Under the pieces are notes generated by a model. The model ran no database searches and was not told the DNA's origin. It saw only the letters and a list, made by a program, of their open reading frames with translations. A stretch of 64,000 bases of DNA. Source: Roridomyces roridus (Eukaryota > Basidiomycota > Agaricomycetes > Agaricales > Mycenaceae). A program made the translations under genes and the position numbers. Location of the stretch: positions 930,001-994,000 of the forward strand of contig JARKIF010000014.1 in assembly GCA_029378245.1 (NCBI GenBank). Reading direction: 5' to 3'. Below, piece after piece: positions 1 through 11,586 of the stretch; position 1 is the first letter of the stretch, and each line of letters opens with the position of its first letter.

Positions 1-462
1 CAGTGTGGTCACACTTTTCACAAAGGCCGTCCGGTTCGTTGCGGAAGCGACATTGGACGAGTAGAATTGCGAGCCACCCCAGCCACCTATTGAGAGGCCG
101 GCTTTGACATTCTGAATCGGCGTATGTAAGATGCTCGGGCATATAGAAAGTACCCACATTTTGGTGCGCAGCAGACACGAATTTTGGGAGTAGTTCCTGG
201 TCCGACTCGACCAGAGATATAGCACTTGGGTCAATAGTCGGCGTACTGGAGCAGATTCAGTGGTATTCTGCAGACGAGAACCGTCAAGCACGTACGCAAA
301 AGCATAAATCATGTGCGTATACTTGCTCCACAGCACAGAAGACAATGGGACATCCGGTTCATGATAGCCAGCATACCACCCTGCTGCAACGGTGTAATTG
401 GAAGTAGTGGCGGCAGTGGAGGTAAAGTGGGCAACGAAGGACAAGAGACCGAGCAATAGCAT
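1..462 (-). CDS. GH18 chitinase, secreted, N-terminal part (cut by window edge)
   Basis: Endo-acting chitinase of glycoside hydrolase family 18, which cuts beta-1,4-linked N-acetylglucosamine in fungal walls or prey. Three exons are visible: 462-296, 245-158 and 111-1, joined over GT..AG introns of 50 and 46 bp; the frame stays open to position 1. The start is the first Met after an in-frame TAA. Residues 1-18 form a hydrophobic signal peptide ending near Thr-Ala-Ala. The (beta/alpha)8 start follows: AGWYAGYHE, then YTHMIYAFA, then the SIGGW motif of strand beta-3 with the usual downstream segment SSNVASATNRTAFVKSV. The catalytic DxxDxDxE motif lies beyond the window, so activity cannot be judged. 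Family call is firm; secretion is inferred. Confidence 0.85.
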   Translation of the reverse strand, partial: MLLLGLLSFVAHFTSTAATTSNYTVAAGWYAGYHEPDVPLSSVLWSKYTHMIYAFAYVLDGSRLQNTTESAPVRRLLTQVLYLWSSRTRNYSQNSCLLRTKMWVLSICPSILHTPIQNVKAGLSIGGWGGSQFYSSNVASATNRTAFVKSVTTL

Positions 463-1352
463 TTGGGGGCAGGATTAAACCAAAGGAGGGACTGTGAGTA
501 TTCCGCGGGGCGGTCTCCACGTTTTGCTCCAAACTCGGCAGCTGACCGCGGTATGACGAATTTTCTGAGGGAGTAACTCCAGCCACGTCGCAGAGCCGGA
601 CAGGGGAATACAGAGCGAATATCGTTCAATGCATGGCTGGCATCACCGAAGTAAACTCGTACAAGTATTCGCTGGTGTGATGACGCGGGATCACTGGGCT
701 TTGATGAAGACGCGATCCCGTGACGCCGGCAAACACGGCGCGGCTAACTGATTATGACATCATCCGCCCCGTACATGTACACAGATACACTCTCTCAGAC
801 TCTCTCTCGCAGTACGAGGATTCAGGAGCTCAATGTTGTAAAGTTACTTGAGAGTGGGACACAAGTCGCACGCAACAACCGTTATTTTGCCTCGTTGCAA
901 TTGTCCTCTTCCACGAAACCGATCGAATTCTTTCTCTTTTCTTGTGAAACATCGGAAACCATTTTGTGGCTCCTGGATACCGTCCGTCCAGGGTGCGCCC
1001 GTCGTGGTCGCTCTCCTGTATAAAGGCACAACCTGTTTCTGATCACGATCACATTCCCTTTTCGGAACATTTCTTTCCTTTCCGGTCATCCTCGGTCACG
1101 TGACAATCCTGGAAGTGCCAAAAATGTTCTATTACACGAAAGATTACTGTAGACTAATACCGAGTGAGTGGCAGCTGGTAAACCCAAATTATAGTAGTAC
1201 CAAGAATACATACAAGAATGAAGGACGGATGGCATCAAGCCACGAGTAATTAAGGAGCGAAGTAGTGAGGGCGGGGGGGCGTATGTACAACAAACAGAGG
1301 ATCTAGCAGCAATAAAAATCGTACAACAACAGATGTCTTTTGTCCATTGGGT
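463..1352. other. Intergenic, chitinase upstream region
   Basis: No gene recognised. It holds the chitinase promoter and the 3' side of the next minus-strand gene. Two small structures are visible: an interrupted inverted repeat around 672-722 (CGGGATC then GATCCCG, with partly matching flanks) and a 10-bp palindrome GTACATGTAC at 771-780. The short open frames on both strands look like chance. Confidence 0.5.
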
Positions 1353-2108
1353 TCAATTTTCCTTCATCTCGTCAAAGTCTTCGTCAATGGGCCCAAATGA
1401 GGGCGAGACGGGTGACTTTGTTGGGTAGAATACATCTGCGGCGGGTTGCAGCACGGGGCCAGGACCGGCAAGTTGGATCGCCAAACGCGTGAGTGGAGGC
1501 CTTGCGGGCGCACACAACGGCAGCGGAGGCAAAGGTGCAGATGGTGCAGGCTGCGTGGCCGCGAATAAAAGTGCCACAGGACGTTTGTTCGTGAGCGGCT
1601 TCTTGGTGCGAATACTGTGTTGGACGTGTCAGTCGGACAGCAAACGGGTGGCGAACCAAGAAACGCACCGAGACCCAATGCTCCCACTCCTCATCCTCCC
1701 AAGCATACTCGTGTCCTCGCTAGCCACATTCAAACTGCCACTCCGAGAGCGAGCAGGAGAGTGTGGGACAGCGACGTTGGCGACATACCACGCATTCCCT
1801 GCCGAGCGCGAAGGTGATTTGGCCAGCTTGACGGCACTCATGGGGGATGCAGAGGCTGTGAGGCTCGAACGGCGTTTACGAGGGCGGGGGCTCAGAGGGG
1901 CACTGCGCGTTGAAGGAGCAGCAGCAGCAGGAAAGTATGCAAGATCGCCTGTGGAGTCGTGAGGGGCGTGGTCCATGTCCTCGTCGTGGCTGCGGGAGGT
2001 GCTATAGACCGAGGCAGCAGCAGCATACAAGCCAGAGGAGAAGAAGAGGCTGTAGGGCGAGGTGGAGGACATTGGGTGGTTGAAAGTTGGTGGGTGGTTG
2101 GAGAACAA
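1353..2108 (-). CDS. Hypothetical protein, 237 aa, two exons
   Basis: Exon 1 runs 2108-1657 and exon 2 1614-1353. The 42-bp intron has GT..AG ends and a CTGAC branch site, and the joined length is exactly 238 codons. The product is rich in Ser, Pro, Ala and Arg. It begins MFSNHPPTFNHPMSSTSPYS, has basic Ser-rich stretches (RPRKRRSSLTASAS near residue 75), and across the splice reads RCVSCIRTKKPLTNKRPVA, which gives a CxxC pair next to a basic patch. The tail is Pro-rich and ends acidic (IDEDFDEMKEN). No domain is recognised; low-complexity SP/RS content suggests a disordered regulatory protein. A start at the second Met (residue 13) is equally possible. Confidence 0.6.
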
Positions 2109-2570
2109 AGGCCTCGAGGCACATGCCTTTTATTCAACTTCAATCAAGTGATGCTGAGAACCTTTTTCGCTTTCACTGTGCCAATCACAAGTTGAAGCGC
2201 GGACGTAGCGGCCTCCAAGCTGGATAGCACATTTGAGGTATAATGCATGGTGTCGGAAGCAGAATCCAATTCCTCTCGCGACAGTCGCTAACCGCCCTCG
2301 TGACGATGCTCGACGAGCTCGCTAACGACCAAACATCGCTTGTCTTCGGTCTTCTCATGCACCAGCGCCACGATTGAACCCGGTGGCGGTCTGTGGCGGC
2401 CCCGTATGCTCATTGGTTTAATCTCATCTATTGTCAAGGCTTTCGTGCTGGTCTGCCACAACACGCTGATTGGCGAAAAATACATGTGTTATTCTAGTCT
2501 ACTCACTTCTTACACGTTGGCAAATCAAGACGAAACATAAGCTATCGTATAAACAAAAAAGAGTCCAAAC
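2109..2570. other. Intergenic
   Basis: Holds the upstream region of the 237-aa gene and the 3' flank of the Cys4-repeat gene. No gene, RNA or repeat is recognised. Confidence 0.4.
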
Positions 2571-5113
2571 TCATCCAACGAGTCGAAATCGCACAATGGT
2601 CCTCTCCCCAGGAAAATACTTGTGCGAATTATCCGGCAAAACAGCAATCTCCAGCTCCCCTTGCATGTTCTTCGTCTGCGGCTGGGGCCCGCCTGCAGGA
2701 GCATACGCATGCCCACCCGCGGTGCGAGGGGGAAGGAGCCCCAAATGCACCAAATGAACACATGCAAATCGCGTAACGACCCCGCCAGGTCCATCCAGCA
2801 CGCTCACCCAACTCGTCGGGCTAAACTCGAGTCCGCCAGCCCGCGAAACAGCATCTTTGACGGCGTGAGCACCCTTCTGGATGCTCGATTTCCGCCCTAC
2901 GACGTTGAGATCGGGTGCAACGACTGCATACTCGCCGCTAAAGTCGAACATGGACTCTTGCTGCAGGTACCCACTCCGGCTGCTCCGGACGAGAAAGTAG
3001 TACGATTGCGCCTGGATGAAGCCCTGAAAGCGTGCTCCAAAATCGGCGAGGAGCGCGTCGCAAGATTGATATGGGGGATACGGCGATGCGCGTTTGCGTT
3101 TGGGCGCTGGGGCGGGGACCGGAACAGGCTTGGGTATCGGTACGGCCTTGAGTATAGGTGGTGGTTTGTATGAATTCCGATGACCAGGCTGCTTTGCGGG
3201 TTTGCGCCTCTTGCGACGAACACACTGTCCGCACTCGGCAAAAGACTCTTCTCCTTCTAGCAAAATTCCACAATCCAAATAACGACACCGTCCGGGTTTG
3301 GGGGCTTCGGCCTAAGGTAGGGAAATTAGCCCATGTTCATAAACCACGCTTGAAAGCACCTACAAGGGGCATATCCGTCAACGCCAGCTCCCTTTCCGTC
3401 TCCTTCTGCAGCTCCGTCTTGGCCTTGCGCGAGGACTTTCCCCCCAACTCAGCCTTGCGCCGTTCACGTCCCCGACACACTCCACACAACTTCCATTCAT
3501 ACTCATCCGCACTCGGAATAACGTGTTCACACCCCCGTCCCTTACACAAGCGCGCCGCAGGCATTCGTTTCAACGGCACCGCGCTCGGAGCGACATTCCA
3601 CGTGACCGCATTACTCTCCTCACCCGCAACCAACCGTTTCTCTTCCCGCTCCAAAATCTCATGCGCTTTACGCGCACGCAACGCCGCGTCGTCTCCGAGA
3701 GCTCCACCTGCAACAGCAGCAAGTGCACGCCGCTTCTCCTCGCGCTGCCAGTCCTTCTGGGCTTGGAGCAGTAACTCTGCCGCAGGCACAGACGGCTGTG
3801 GCACTTCAATCGCAGGATTGAGAGCCGCCTCGACAGCTTCAGCTGTAAGACGTGCGTGGCGCTCGCGCTGATATTCCCGGCAGTGCTTTCGGCACGGGCT
3901 GCAACATTTCCAGCGATATTGTGAGAGAGGAGGGAGCGGTGCTCGGCAGCGGGCGATGGTGCAGAAGCGAGCAGGAGTTTCTGCAGATGCTGGAGGCGTT
4001 GGGAGAGAGGATTCTGGGGTTTGTGGGGGTGGTGTTGTGGGCTGTTTGACGGTGGAAGTAGGGTTCGCTGGCGGACGCGCTGGAATACGAATCTTGAACG
4101 ACGGTCGAGGCTTCTCTTCTACTTCCGTCTCTGAATCCGTAAGATCTGACAACTCGCTATCCCAGCCGTCGATGTTGCGGTCTTCCGAGGTCGATGGCCC
4201 CGCTTCGCCAGGCTTGACCGTCTTCTCCTCTTCTTCCTGCTTGGGATCCAGGATGACAACTTTCTTCGTGGAAAGCCTCAACTTGATCGTCAATCGCTCC
4301 TGCTTGGCCTTGAGCACGGCTTTGACCCTCGCCTCCTCCATCGCCTTTCCGTGATCTAGCCAGCTATCACGCACACACTGGAAACACCGCCGACCCTTCG
4401 CTGGCGCCTTCCCTCCGCAACCTGGAGTCGGACACGACTGATGGACCAGGGGCGTCGCAGGTCGGGCTGACGCCACGGTCACGGGAGTGTACACTGGCAG
4501 AGATGGACGACTGTGCGTTGCAGGCCTCCGTGGCGGTACTGGCGGCGGGGGCATCAAAGCAGATGCGGCGCGAACATTTGCGGTTATGGGGCGCCCTGGG
4601 GGTCTGCGTTGGAGTTGAAGTTGTGGCTGCACAGTGTTGATCCCTACGGGATAGGGGTTTGGCTGCGATGCGACGTTGAGCGGGACTGGAGGCTGCGCGT
4701 TTCGAAGAGTCTGCAAGTGTGCATTAGTCGTAGGCTTCGAAAGTAATGTCAAGAAACGCGTAGCTTCGCCGTGGTTTTTGGGCGGCTAATGAAGACTACT
4801 TCCGAAGAAACACAAAAATACGAACCTCGTCGTCGGGATACGCGAGTTCCATGCCCATGTCGTCGTCGTCGAGGTCGGCGTCTACCAGAGTGTCCTGAGA
4901 TTACCAATGGTCAGCGGGCGAAGAGGTCAAAGTTGAGATGGCGGCCCCAGGCGGCGATAATAATAAAAAAGCATTCAGGCAGTCAAGCGGACCCGCCGCG
5001 TCTGTGGGCAAAAAAAAAAGTCCGACACGTACGGGAATCGCGACATTAGAGTCGTTTGCGGACGCGACTGTAGCAACGAGTTCTCCACTTGGCGGCTTGA
5101 AGAAATCCGACAT
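2571..5113 (-). CDS. Protein with four tandem Cys4 zinc-binding-like motifs, 770 aa
   Basis: Preferred exons are 5113-5033, 4894-4826, 4785-3364 and 3311-2571, in phase and exactly 771 codons. The third exon could instead start at 4710 behind a stronger branch site, dropping 25 residues. The protein carries four copies of a motif of the form Cx4Cx(~10)Y/WxxCxxCR followed by basic residues: CPTPGCGGK..CFQC, CTIARC..WKCCSPCRKHC, CKGRGC..WKLCGVCRGR and CRYLDC..ECGQCVRRK. Acidic and Pro-rich linkers lie between. After the fourth motif comes a globular-looking C-terminal block of about 150 residues (FDFSGEYAVVAPDLNVVG to ERTIVRFRLVG), a pattern I associate with uncharacterised agaricomycete proteins. 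Zinc or nucleic-acid binding is inferred from Cys spacing only. The start at 5113 (MSDFFKPP) is preferred over an upstream in-frame Met at 5230, whose extension looks like leader sequence. Confidence 0.7.
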
Positions 5114-5589
5114 TGCAAAGACCGGAGTCGACGCAAATACCTGCACAGGCGAGGGAAAAAAACGAATTGAGGAGTCGGTTGCGGGGAAGCGCAAAGATAT
5201 TGACCTGGTGGGCGGGGGGAAGCGGGGCAACTTGAAGCTGAACCTGCGCCATCGGGCGCTGGGCTCAGCTGGTCGTGAATGTCGGGGAAGATTTCGAGCG
5301 GGTAACGCGCAGCGGGGAGAGGGAGGGCCAGTGTTTTGGCCGCCTATTTGGCTGTTTTTTTTTTGTGAATCATTTAGCGCCGCTTGAACACCGCCGCAGA
5401 CGGATACATTAGCGCGTCGGATTGGCGTCGGACACGACCTTTTATATTACTTTTTCACTCGGTATTGAGGGCCAAAGGCTGGGACTGGATAATTCTCTCT
5501 ACGATGTAAGCAAAGAGATAGCGCAATCAACGGCTTCTCGATCGGGTAAGCCACTTTCTCTCTCTCCGTCTCTCGCGTGCAACACAAAA
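5114..5589. promoter_or_regulatory. Divergent intergenic region (Cys4 gene / DNAJC7-like gene)
   Basis: 476 bp between two oppositely directed start codons, so it must hold both promoters. It contains an A-run near 5156 and a T-run near 5355. A TTTTATATTACTTTTTC stretch near 5440 could be a core promoter element for the rightward gene. No gene is seen. Confidence 0.4.
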
Positions 5590-7428
5590 ATGGCCAAGAA
5601 ATCCACCAAGAACAAGAAAAAGACTACGTGCGTTCCATGCTACACAGCTGGTGCACCACCATGTCTTAGCCTTGAACAGTGGTCCTTCCGAAGCGGGCCC
5701 ATCGACCCCGCCCGGCGTCGAACGCACCCCTTCACCTACGCCAGAGCCTGAACCTGAGCCACCGGAGGAGGAAGGTGACATTCTCGGTCGCGCAGAGAAA
5801 GTCAAGGAGCAGGGAAATGTGGCTTTCAAAGCAAAAAGATATGGCGAAGCAATCGATCTTTATGCCAAAGCAATAGGTAGGCGCATCTCCTCAATGCCGC
5901 CTCTTCATTCTTCACAAGAGGCCAAAAAGAAATGAATCCCGCCGAGCCCTCGTATCTCACCAACAGAGCTGCTGCATACATGGCGATCAAGCAATTCCGC
6001 TCCGCCCTTGACGACTGCCAGGCCGCCGCCACCCTCCAGGCTGCTGCGCCCTCTGCAAAGACCCTCCTCCGTCTGGCCCGATGCCAATTCGCTCTCGGCT
6101 CAACCACCCCTGCACTCTCCACCCTCCGAATCGTCCTCTCCCTCGAGCCCAAGAACGCACCCGCCCTCCAGCTGCAGAGCAAGATAAGTCTGCTCGAGAC
6201 GCATCTCAAAAATTTCCACAGCGCTCGTGACAAAAAAGACTGGGCTCATGCCCGTTTGGCGCTCGATAAATGTCTGCAGAGCATCGAGAGCGAGGGTGGT
6301 GACATTCCCTCCGAGTGGCGACTGTGGCGCGTAGAGCTCGAGCTCGCACGGGGCAACCTCGAAGCTGCAAACATTGCCGCCAGGTGCGTTTTTATACTTT
6401 CACGAGAAACAAATGTTTAAACTTGTCTGTAGCGACGCGCTGCGTTTAAACCAAAACTCACCCGACGTGCTCACGTCGCGTGGATTGGTTCTCTTCCTCA
6501 GTGGCAGACTTCCACAAGCCTTGTCGCATGCGCAATCGGCGCTCCGGGGCGACCCGGGCCACGAGCCTGCCCAACGGCTGCGTAAGCGCGTCAAGGACGT
6601 CGAGCGTCTAAAGGACGAGGGAAATACCGCCTTCAAGCAGGGACGCTTCGAGGAAGCCATAGAGAAGTACACCGAGGCGCTGGAGCGTGTGGGTGATGCA
6701 GACGTCGAGGCCAAGGGTGGTGCCATTCGGGCAACACTGCTGTCGAACCGGGCTACGGCATTAGTCAAGATCAACCGACACGAGGAGGCGTTGGGGGATA
6801 CCGACTCGTCACTCGAAATAACGCCCAACTCGTTCAAAGCATTGCGCACGCGCGCACGGATACACCTGCATCTTGAAAAATACGACAATGCGGTGGCTGA
6901 CTTCAAGTCCTCGATACAACAGGCCAGTGCAGATGGCGCGACCAGTGATGCGGACGTCCGTGCCCTCAAGACGGAACTGAAGAAGGCTGAAGCGGCCCTG
7001 AAGCGTAGCAAGACCAAGGATTATTACAAGATCCTCGGCGTTGCCAGGGATTGCAGCGAGCAGGAGATTCGCAAGGGTTACCGAAGAGAGTCGCTCAAGC
7101 ACCACCCAGACAAGTCCGCACTATCTTTTCCTCTCTTTCCTATGTACTTACAACGGTGATCGACAGAGGCGGCGATGAAGAAAAATTCAAGCTTGTTGTG
7201 GAGGCAAATGCAGTTCTCTCGGACCCACAACGCCGCGAGCGCTATGATATGGGTGATGACGAGGATGGGATGAGTGACTCGTCGGGAATGGGCGGCATGC
7301 ATGGAATGGATTTGTCGGAAATCTTTGCTCAGTTCCATGGTGGAGGCGGCGGCGGCTTTGGTGGTGGCGGATTCCACTCGTTCGGAGGAGGAGGAGGCCA
7401 TTCTTCGTCCCATGGCTTTGGTTTCTGA
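5590..7428 (+). CDS. DNAJC7-like TPR/J-domain co-chaperone, 543 aa
   Basis: Type III Hsp40 of the DNAJC7/TPR2 family, a cytosolic co-chaperone that binds Hsp70 and Hsp90 through TPR repeats and stimulates Hsp70 through its J domain. Five exons: 5590-5627, 5680-5876, 5930-6383, 6433-7113 and 7167-7428 (1,632 nt, exactly 544 codons). A basic start (MAKKSTKNKKK) and an acidic Pro/Glu linker lead into TPRs from about residue 55 (EQGNVAFKAKRYGEAIDLYA, then SYLTNRAAAYMAIKQF). A second TPR block lies near 300-400 (EGNTAFKQGRFEEAIEKYTE). The J domain spans about 423-490 (DYYKILGV, with the HPD catalytic triad across the last intron). The C-terminus is rich in Gly, Phe and Met-Asp. Length and order match the family. 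Confidence 0.93.
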
Positions 7429-7546
7429 ACTATATCCTAATTGTTTTTTTGGCTATTAACACTTAGAGACGAATGCCCCTATTCCAGCCCAAGCAAATGC
7501 CCACAAACTTTGACTTGCTTTTGATTTTGCTGTCCCGATCACCACG

Positions 7547-8802
7547 ATGCCCATTCTCTCCCTGAAAATCGCCAACGTCTGGACCCCGACTCTTGAACTC
7601 ACAACAGAAGAGCTCCAGTCCATGGCAACCAAACCGTTGAAATGGCTCCGTTACATTGGATGGTGTATTTACGGCGCTTCTGGGTCTCTCAGCACAGAAC
7701 CAGGAGGCCCACCCATCGATTCCACGGCAGAAGAGTCGACCAATGACTTTGCTGCGGAATACTACTACATTGTAGAAGGTTGGTTTATAACTACCTACTA
7801 GCCCCTATTAGTGCTTATAACCGAGTCGCCACTAGGACCCCCATGTTATCTGGACATAGCCCTCCTACGCGATTACAGTGAGACCGACGCAGAAGATCGT
7901 TTTTATGAGCCGATCTATGAACGGGATGGGGGAACGTGTGTCTTCCTTGAGGGCCATACGAATGAGAATTTAGAATTTCGCCCAACGAGCACCGCGACAG
8001 ATTTTTGCAGGCGGCGCATATCATTCCGTTTTGCAAAGGGGACGAGGTACGTCTTGCGCATTGAATACCACCAGGATTCAATCTAGACGCCACTAGTACC
8101 TCGAAATCATGCAAGATATAAGAAAGGTCCCTCGACATATGCGGCTTTCCAGTCTAGACGACATCCAGAATGGGATTTTCATCTTGTCAGAATTGCATAG
8201 AATGATTTCAGATGGAGAATCCACTATTCTGCTGGCAAGTCTGGTCTTCACTTCCTCGGCGTTGATTAACTATGCTACAGCTGCCCAACAAGTACATGGA
8301 TGTATCTGATGCACCAGTCGGCCCTGCCGAAAGGGCCGATTGGCCTCCACCAAACTCGGATGAGAAGGAGTACACAGTTGATAACGAGGAAAAATCCGCT
8401 GAATCCGCCTGTGTTCAAGATTCAGACTCTGGCTACATTCCCTTCACACCCAGCTCCAGATTGGTTCTCCAGCACCTTCGCGAACCGGTGCACTATCTCA
8501 AACCAGTACTCCCAAACAACCTCCGTGCGGCATTGAGACCATGGACTCGTCTCTCACCCGTCGCCTTGCATGCTTCGTATGGGTGTGCCATCGTCAATCA
8601 ATTCGGCGTGGCAAAGCCTTTCAAGGGTGAGGAGGAGGATCGCCCGAGGAAGCGTCAGAAGACGGAGAAACGAGCAACGGCGGCAATGGACAATGCTTGG
8701 GATTTTCTGTTGGACATACATCGTCCGCCGCCGGATGTTGTACAAAAACAGGAAGAGAAGCGCAAAGCAACGATTCAAGATTGGTCTGCTCGTGTAGAAT
8801 GA
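7547..8802 (+). CDS. HNH-domain protein (fungal PF13391-like), about 346 aa
   Basis: Proposed exons: 7547-7778, 7836-7939, 8011-8046, 8097-8243 and 8281-8802 (347 codons). The core reads IYERDGGTC, then AAHIIPFCKGDE, then LSSLDDIQNGIFI. This is the C..AAHIIP..N arrangement of the HNH fold common in basidiomycete single-domain proteins, expected to hold a metal-binding beta-beta-alpha site. An N-terminal domain of about 110 residues and a long C-terminal region ending in a basic stretch (RPRKRQKTEK) flank it. The region 7940-8010 is a weak point: it reads open (VFLEGHTNEN) but its frame does not match the exon at 8011. The gene works only if 71 bp are spliced out, or if a frameshift is present. 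Nuclease activity is not shown. Confidence 0.65.
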
Positions 8803-8839
8803 TGTATAGCTTGATAATGGTACAAATGCAAATGCAATA

Positions 8840-10839
8840 TTAGGACGATGTTGGTGGACTACAAGACCGCCGTCTCACACCCAAATCCGGTGTCCCGCTC
8901 CTCGACGCCTCGTCATACGACGGCAGACCCTGCATACTACTCAGCGGCGGCACCCCACCAAGGAACCCTCGCAGCGCAACCTCATAATCCGGCACCTCGG
9001 TAAACGCCCGGTGCAGCAACATGGAACTGACATTAGGATTAGACGATGTCACCTCCCGTACGCGTTTCTGCACGTCAACCGACGAGGCCCGCGGGTCTTT
9101 TGGATCTGGACGAGCTGTGAGCCAGTGCGGATGTGTGAGCGCGCTCGAAGGCTCCATCGTTGCAACGAAAAGCCCTGCGAGCTCCCGACTTGCACTGCTT
9201 GCGTGTGTATAAATCGGCACACCATCAGCGGCAGGCGTCGGCGGTGTCGGCGGATGGGAATGATAATGCGGCGTGCTGCTGCCCTCGTGGGGATGCTCGT
9301 CAGAGGGCGAAGACGACAACGGCAACCTCGACGCTCCCTGCGAGATGAGCAGCTCCGCATTGACCCAATCCAAGAAGAGTGGGTGATCCGGGTCCGGAAC
9401 ATACGGATCATTGGAATCAGAGACGACCTCGATTGGTGTGCGAGTCCCTGTCCGTGGCTTGCTGCCATCGGAGAGGATGGGATCAACACCGGAGTGAACC
9501 CATGGATTCGTAACACGCATCGAGTTGCCCTCTGACAAAAACATGTTGGCGACCCGGTCGCGGACGTGTGCAATGTAGCTGGGCAGCTCGTTCGTGTCGT
9601 TGATCTCCGGACCGACTTCCGGACCACCGACGAGAAGTTGTCGCGCGACTAGAGTGTACGATCTTGATTCGCTCAAGAGCTGTCGGTCAAGGATATTAAC
9701 GGGAAGGGTGCAAAACAACTCCGAGAGATGACCGTCAGCGTTGGTGATTATTAGACTCCAGTGCACCACATATGTTACGGTGACTGGTTCTAGCTGATGT
9801 GTCGGGGTCAAGTGTGGAGGAATTTTTAGAGAGAGGACAGTGACCTTGACACGAATCAACTATTGTCAAACAATGCGTAGGAGATACTCACGACATCGTC
9901 TTCCCCTTGTGCAGGATCAGGTGTGGGCACGCTGGCTCGACTCGGGCCTGCTTCCGAGGCTGACTGGCGGCGTTCTGACTCTTTCCCTTTCTCCTTGGGA
10001 TCAGGCAGTTCCACCGCCTTGCCACCAATTATTTCGTGGGTCACAGACGCCACCGTGCGGGTAACATGGCCCGTCCGATTGAACATCTTTGTTGTTTCTC
10101 TGAGAGAGGTCGTGACACTGAGGACGCCCACGCCTTTCACGAGCGGCGATATCTTCAAGAGCGAGACGAGTGAGTCCCCAGCTGCCCAAGCCGTGTGTGG
10201 TATTGCGACGGAAAACATGATTTTATCCGCCCATGAGTGCTCGATGTCGCGTGTTTGCTGGTACTCGAGGGCGGCACGAGACAAGGAGCGTATGAGGTAT
10301 ACGGGCGCGGCAGCCTGCATATTGGAGCTGAATCCCGTCCGCTGGGCCACTGCACGAAGGGTGTAGTTCACAGACGCGCCACCAAAGGCCTCTGTAACCA
10401 TGCTTGACGGTAGCGTCCCGCCGAGTTGAATTTCTGGTGAATATGTAAGAGTAGCTCAAGTTTAAGGAGGAACACACGCACGAAACGGGAAGAGGTGGCG
10501 CCCAGCCTTTAGAGTGTGACTACTATGTTTCTTGCCCTCCAGAAATGACCAGTCGTGCTTGCAAACGGTGAACGTGGACGGGGGATTGCTACCCGCAGAA
10601 AGTGGATCCTGCTGTGGCGGAACAGGCAGGTAGGCCTTTCCACGAAGTTTGAGGCTTATTGCTCGGAACGCAGTAGGCTCTGTCAGAAACAAAACGACAT
10701 TTCCAGAGAGACGGCCAGGCTCGACGTCGCTGCCCGTGCCTTTGAGGTAGACGAATTCGCGGTCGAGAAGAATTTCGAGTTTGGCATGGTCGTGGCGGGT
10801 CGCATCGTCCGAGGCTCTCGAGCGGAAGAAAGAGGGCAT
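8840..10839 (-). CDS. Arrestin-related trafficking adaptor (ART-like), 639 aa
   Basis: Adaptor of the alpha-arrestin class, which in fungi brings ubiquitin ligase to plasma-membrane transporters. Exons 10839-10482, 10433-9892 and 9859-8840 (introns 48 and 32 bp) give exactly 640 codons. The arrestin-N strands are clear: LEILLDREFVYLKGTGSDV near the N-terminus, then AISLKLRGKAYL and HLFPFQIQLGGTLPSSM across the first splice. The arrestin-C half follows with HSWADKIMFSVAIPHTAWAA and LKISPLVKGVGVLSVTTSLR. The C-terminal 250 residues are Ser/Pro-rich and disordered, with a PSYDEA segment resembling a WW-binding PY motif. The start at 10839 (MPSFFRSR) is chosen over an in-frame Met at 10905 because the latter falls close to the TATA-like box of the rightward neighbour. 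Confidence 0.88.
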
Positions 10840-10876
10840 TTGTGAAACCTGGTCCGAACCCTCATGTTTTTGGGAG

Positions 10877-10883
10877 TATAAAT
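10877..10883 (+). promoter_or_regulatory. TATA-like box
   Basis: TATAAAT 75 bp before the start codon at 10958, in the 118-bp gap between divergent start codons. Confidence 0.35.
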
Positions 10884-10957
10884 GGGCCGGCGGGTTTAGG
10901 GACACACGGGCCCGGGCATCTGCTTATCAACCAATTATCAACCCTCTCCGAACGGTC

Positions 10958-11502
10958 ATGGCTTCTCAACAGCCTGTCATATGGGACCGACGCGGCGTTA
11001 CCAATGCTGCCTCAATCCCCCGGAATATCAATATGGATCGTTTCGTATACGCGCAACTGGCAGAACAAATAAAACAACCCCCAGGCTCCAACGTGTCTTA
11101 TGTCCCCGTTTCCTACGATGACACCATCGGGCAGCAGAATGTCGCGGGACCGTCTTCAACAGATTTAGCAGGCGCGCCCTTCGTTGCCGTGTGCACCTTT
11201 GTCCGGATCGCACGCGGCCAACAGGCCGGTGGAAGAGCAGGAGTCGTTATAAAGGCGAGCAACAATATCATCGGCCTCACTCCTGGACAAACCCAGACGC
11301 CTTGTACATCCTCAGTTCTAGCCAGTAGGCGTCCTTCTAACTCCTTCCAGGCAGCTTGATCTTTCCCGCCGCGTTATTCCCGCCTCATGCCTTTGAGGAA
11401 GGCGCGTTTGACATGAAGGATCCAACTTGTCATGTTGGCTTGCTCAACGAGGGTCTTAAAATCGACTACCTGCTTTCTTACTGGAAAAAGATCGCCGTCT
11501 GA
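10958..11502 (+). CDS. Hypothetical protein, 165 aa
   Basis: Exons 10958-11303 and 11351-11502 are joined over a 47-bp GT..AG intron with a CTAAC branch site; the sum is exactly 166 codons. The product begins MASQQPVIWDRRGVTNAAS and has a middle hydrophobic strand (APFVAVCTFVRIARG). It ends with a compact segment (HAFEEGAFDMKDP, then LLNEGLKIDYLLSYWKKIAV). No signal peptide or membrane helix. No family is recognised. The clean phase and conserved-looking C-terminus support a real gene. Confidence 0.65.
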
Positions 11503-11586
11503 GATCTGCAGGCAGATGACCGATGCGTATTCAGTGAGTTCGGAAATAGGCTCGGTGAAAAGTGGCTGACTAGCCAGATTTTCATT

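Noticed and set aside
9011..9535. 174-codon Arg-rich plus-strand frame
   Set aside because: Antisense to the arrestin C-terminal tail; extreme Arg content reflects GC skew.
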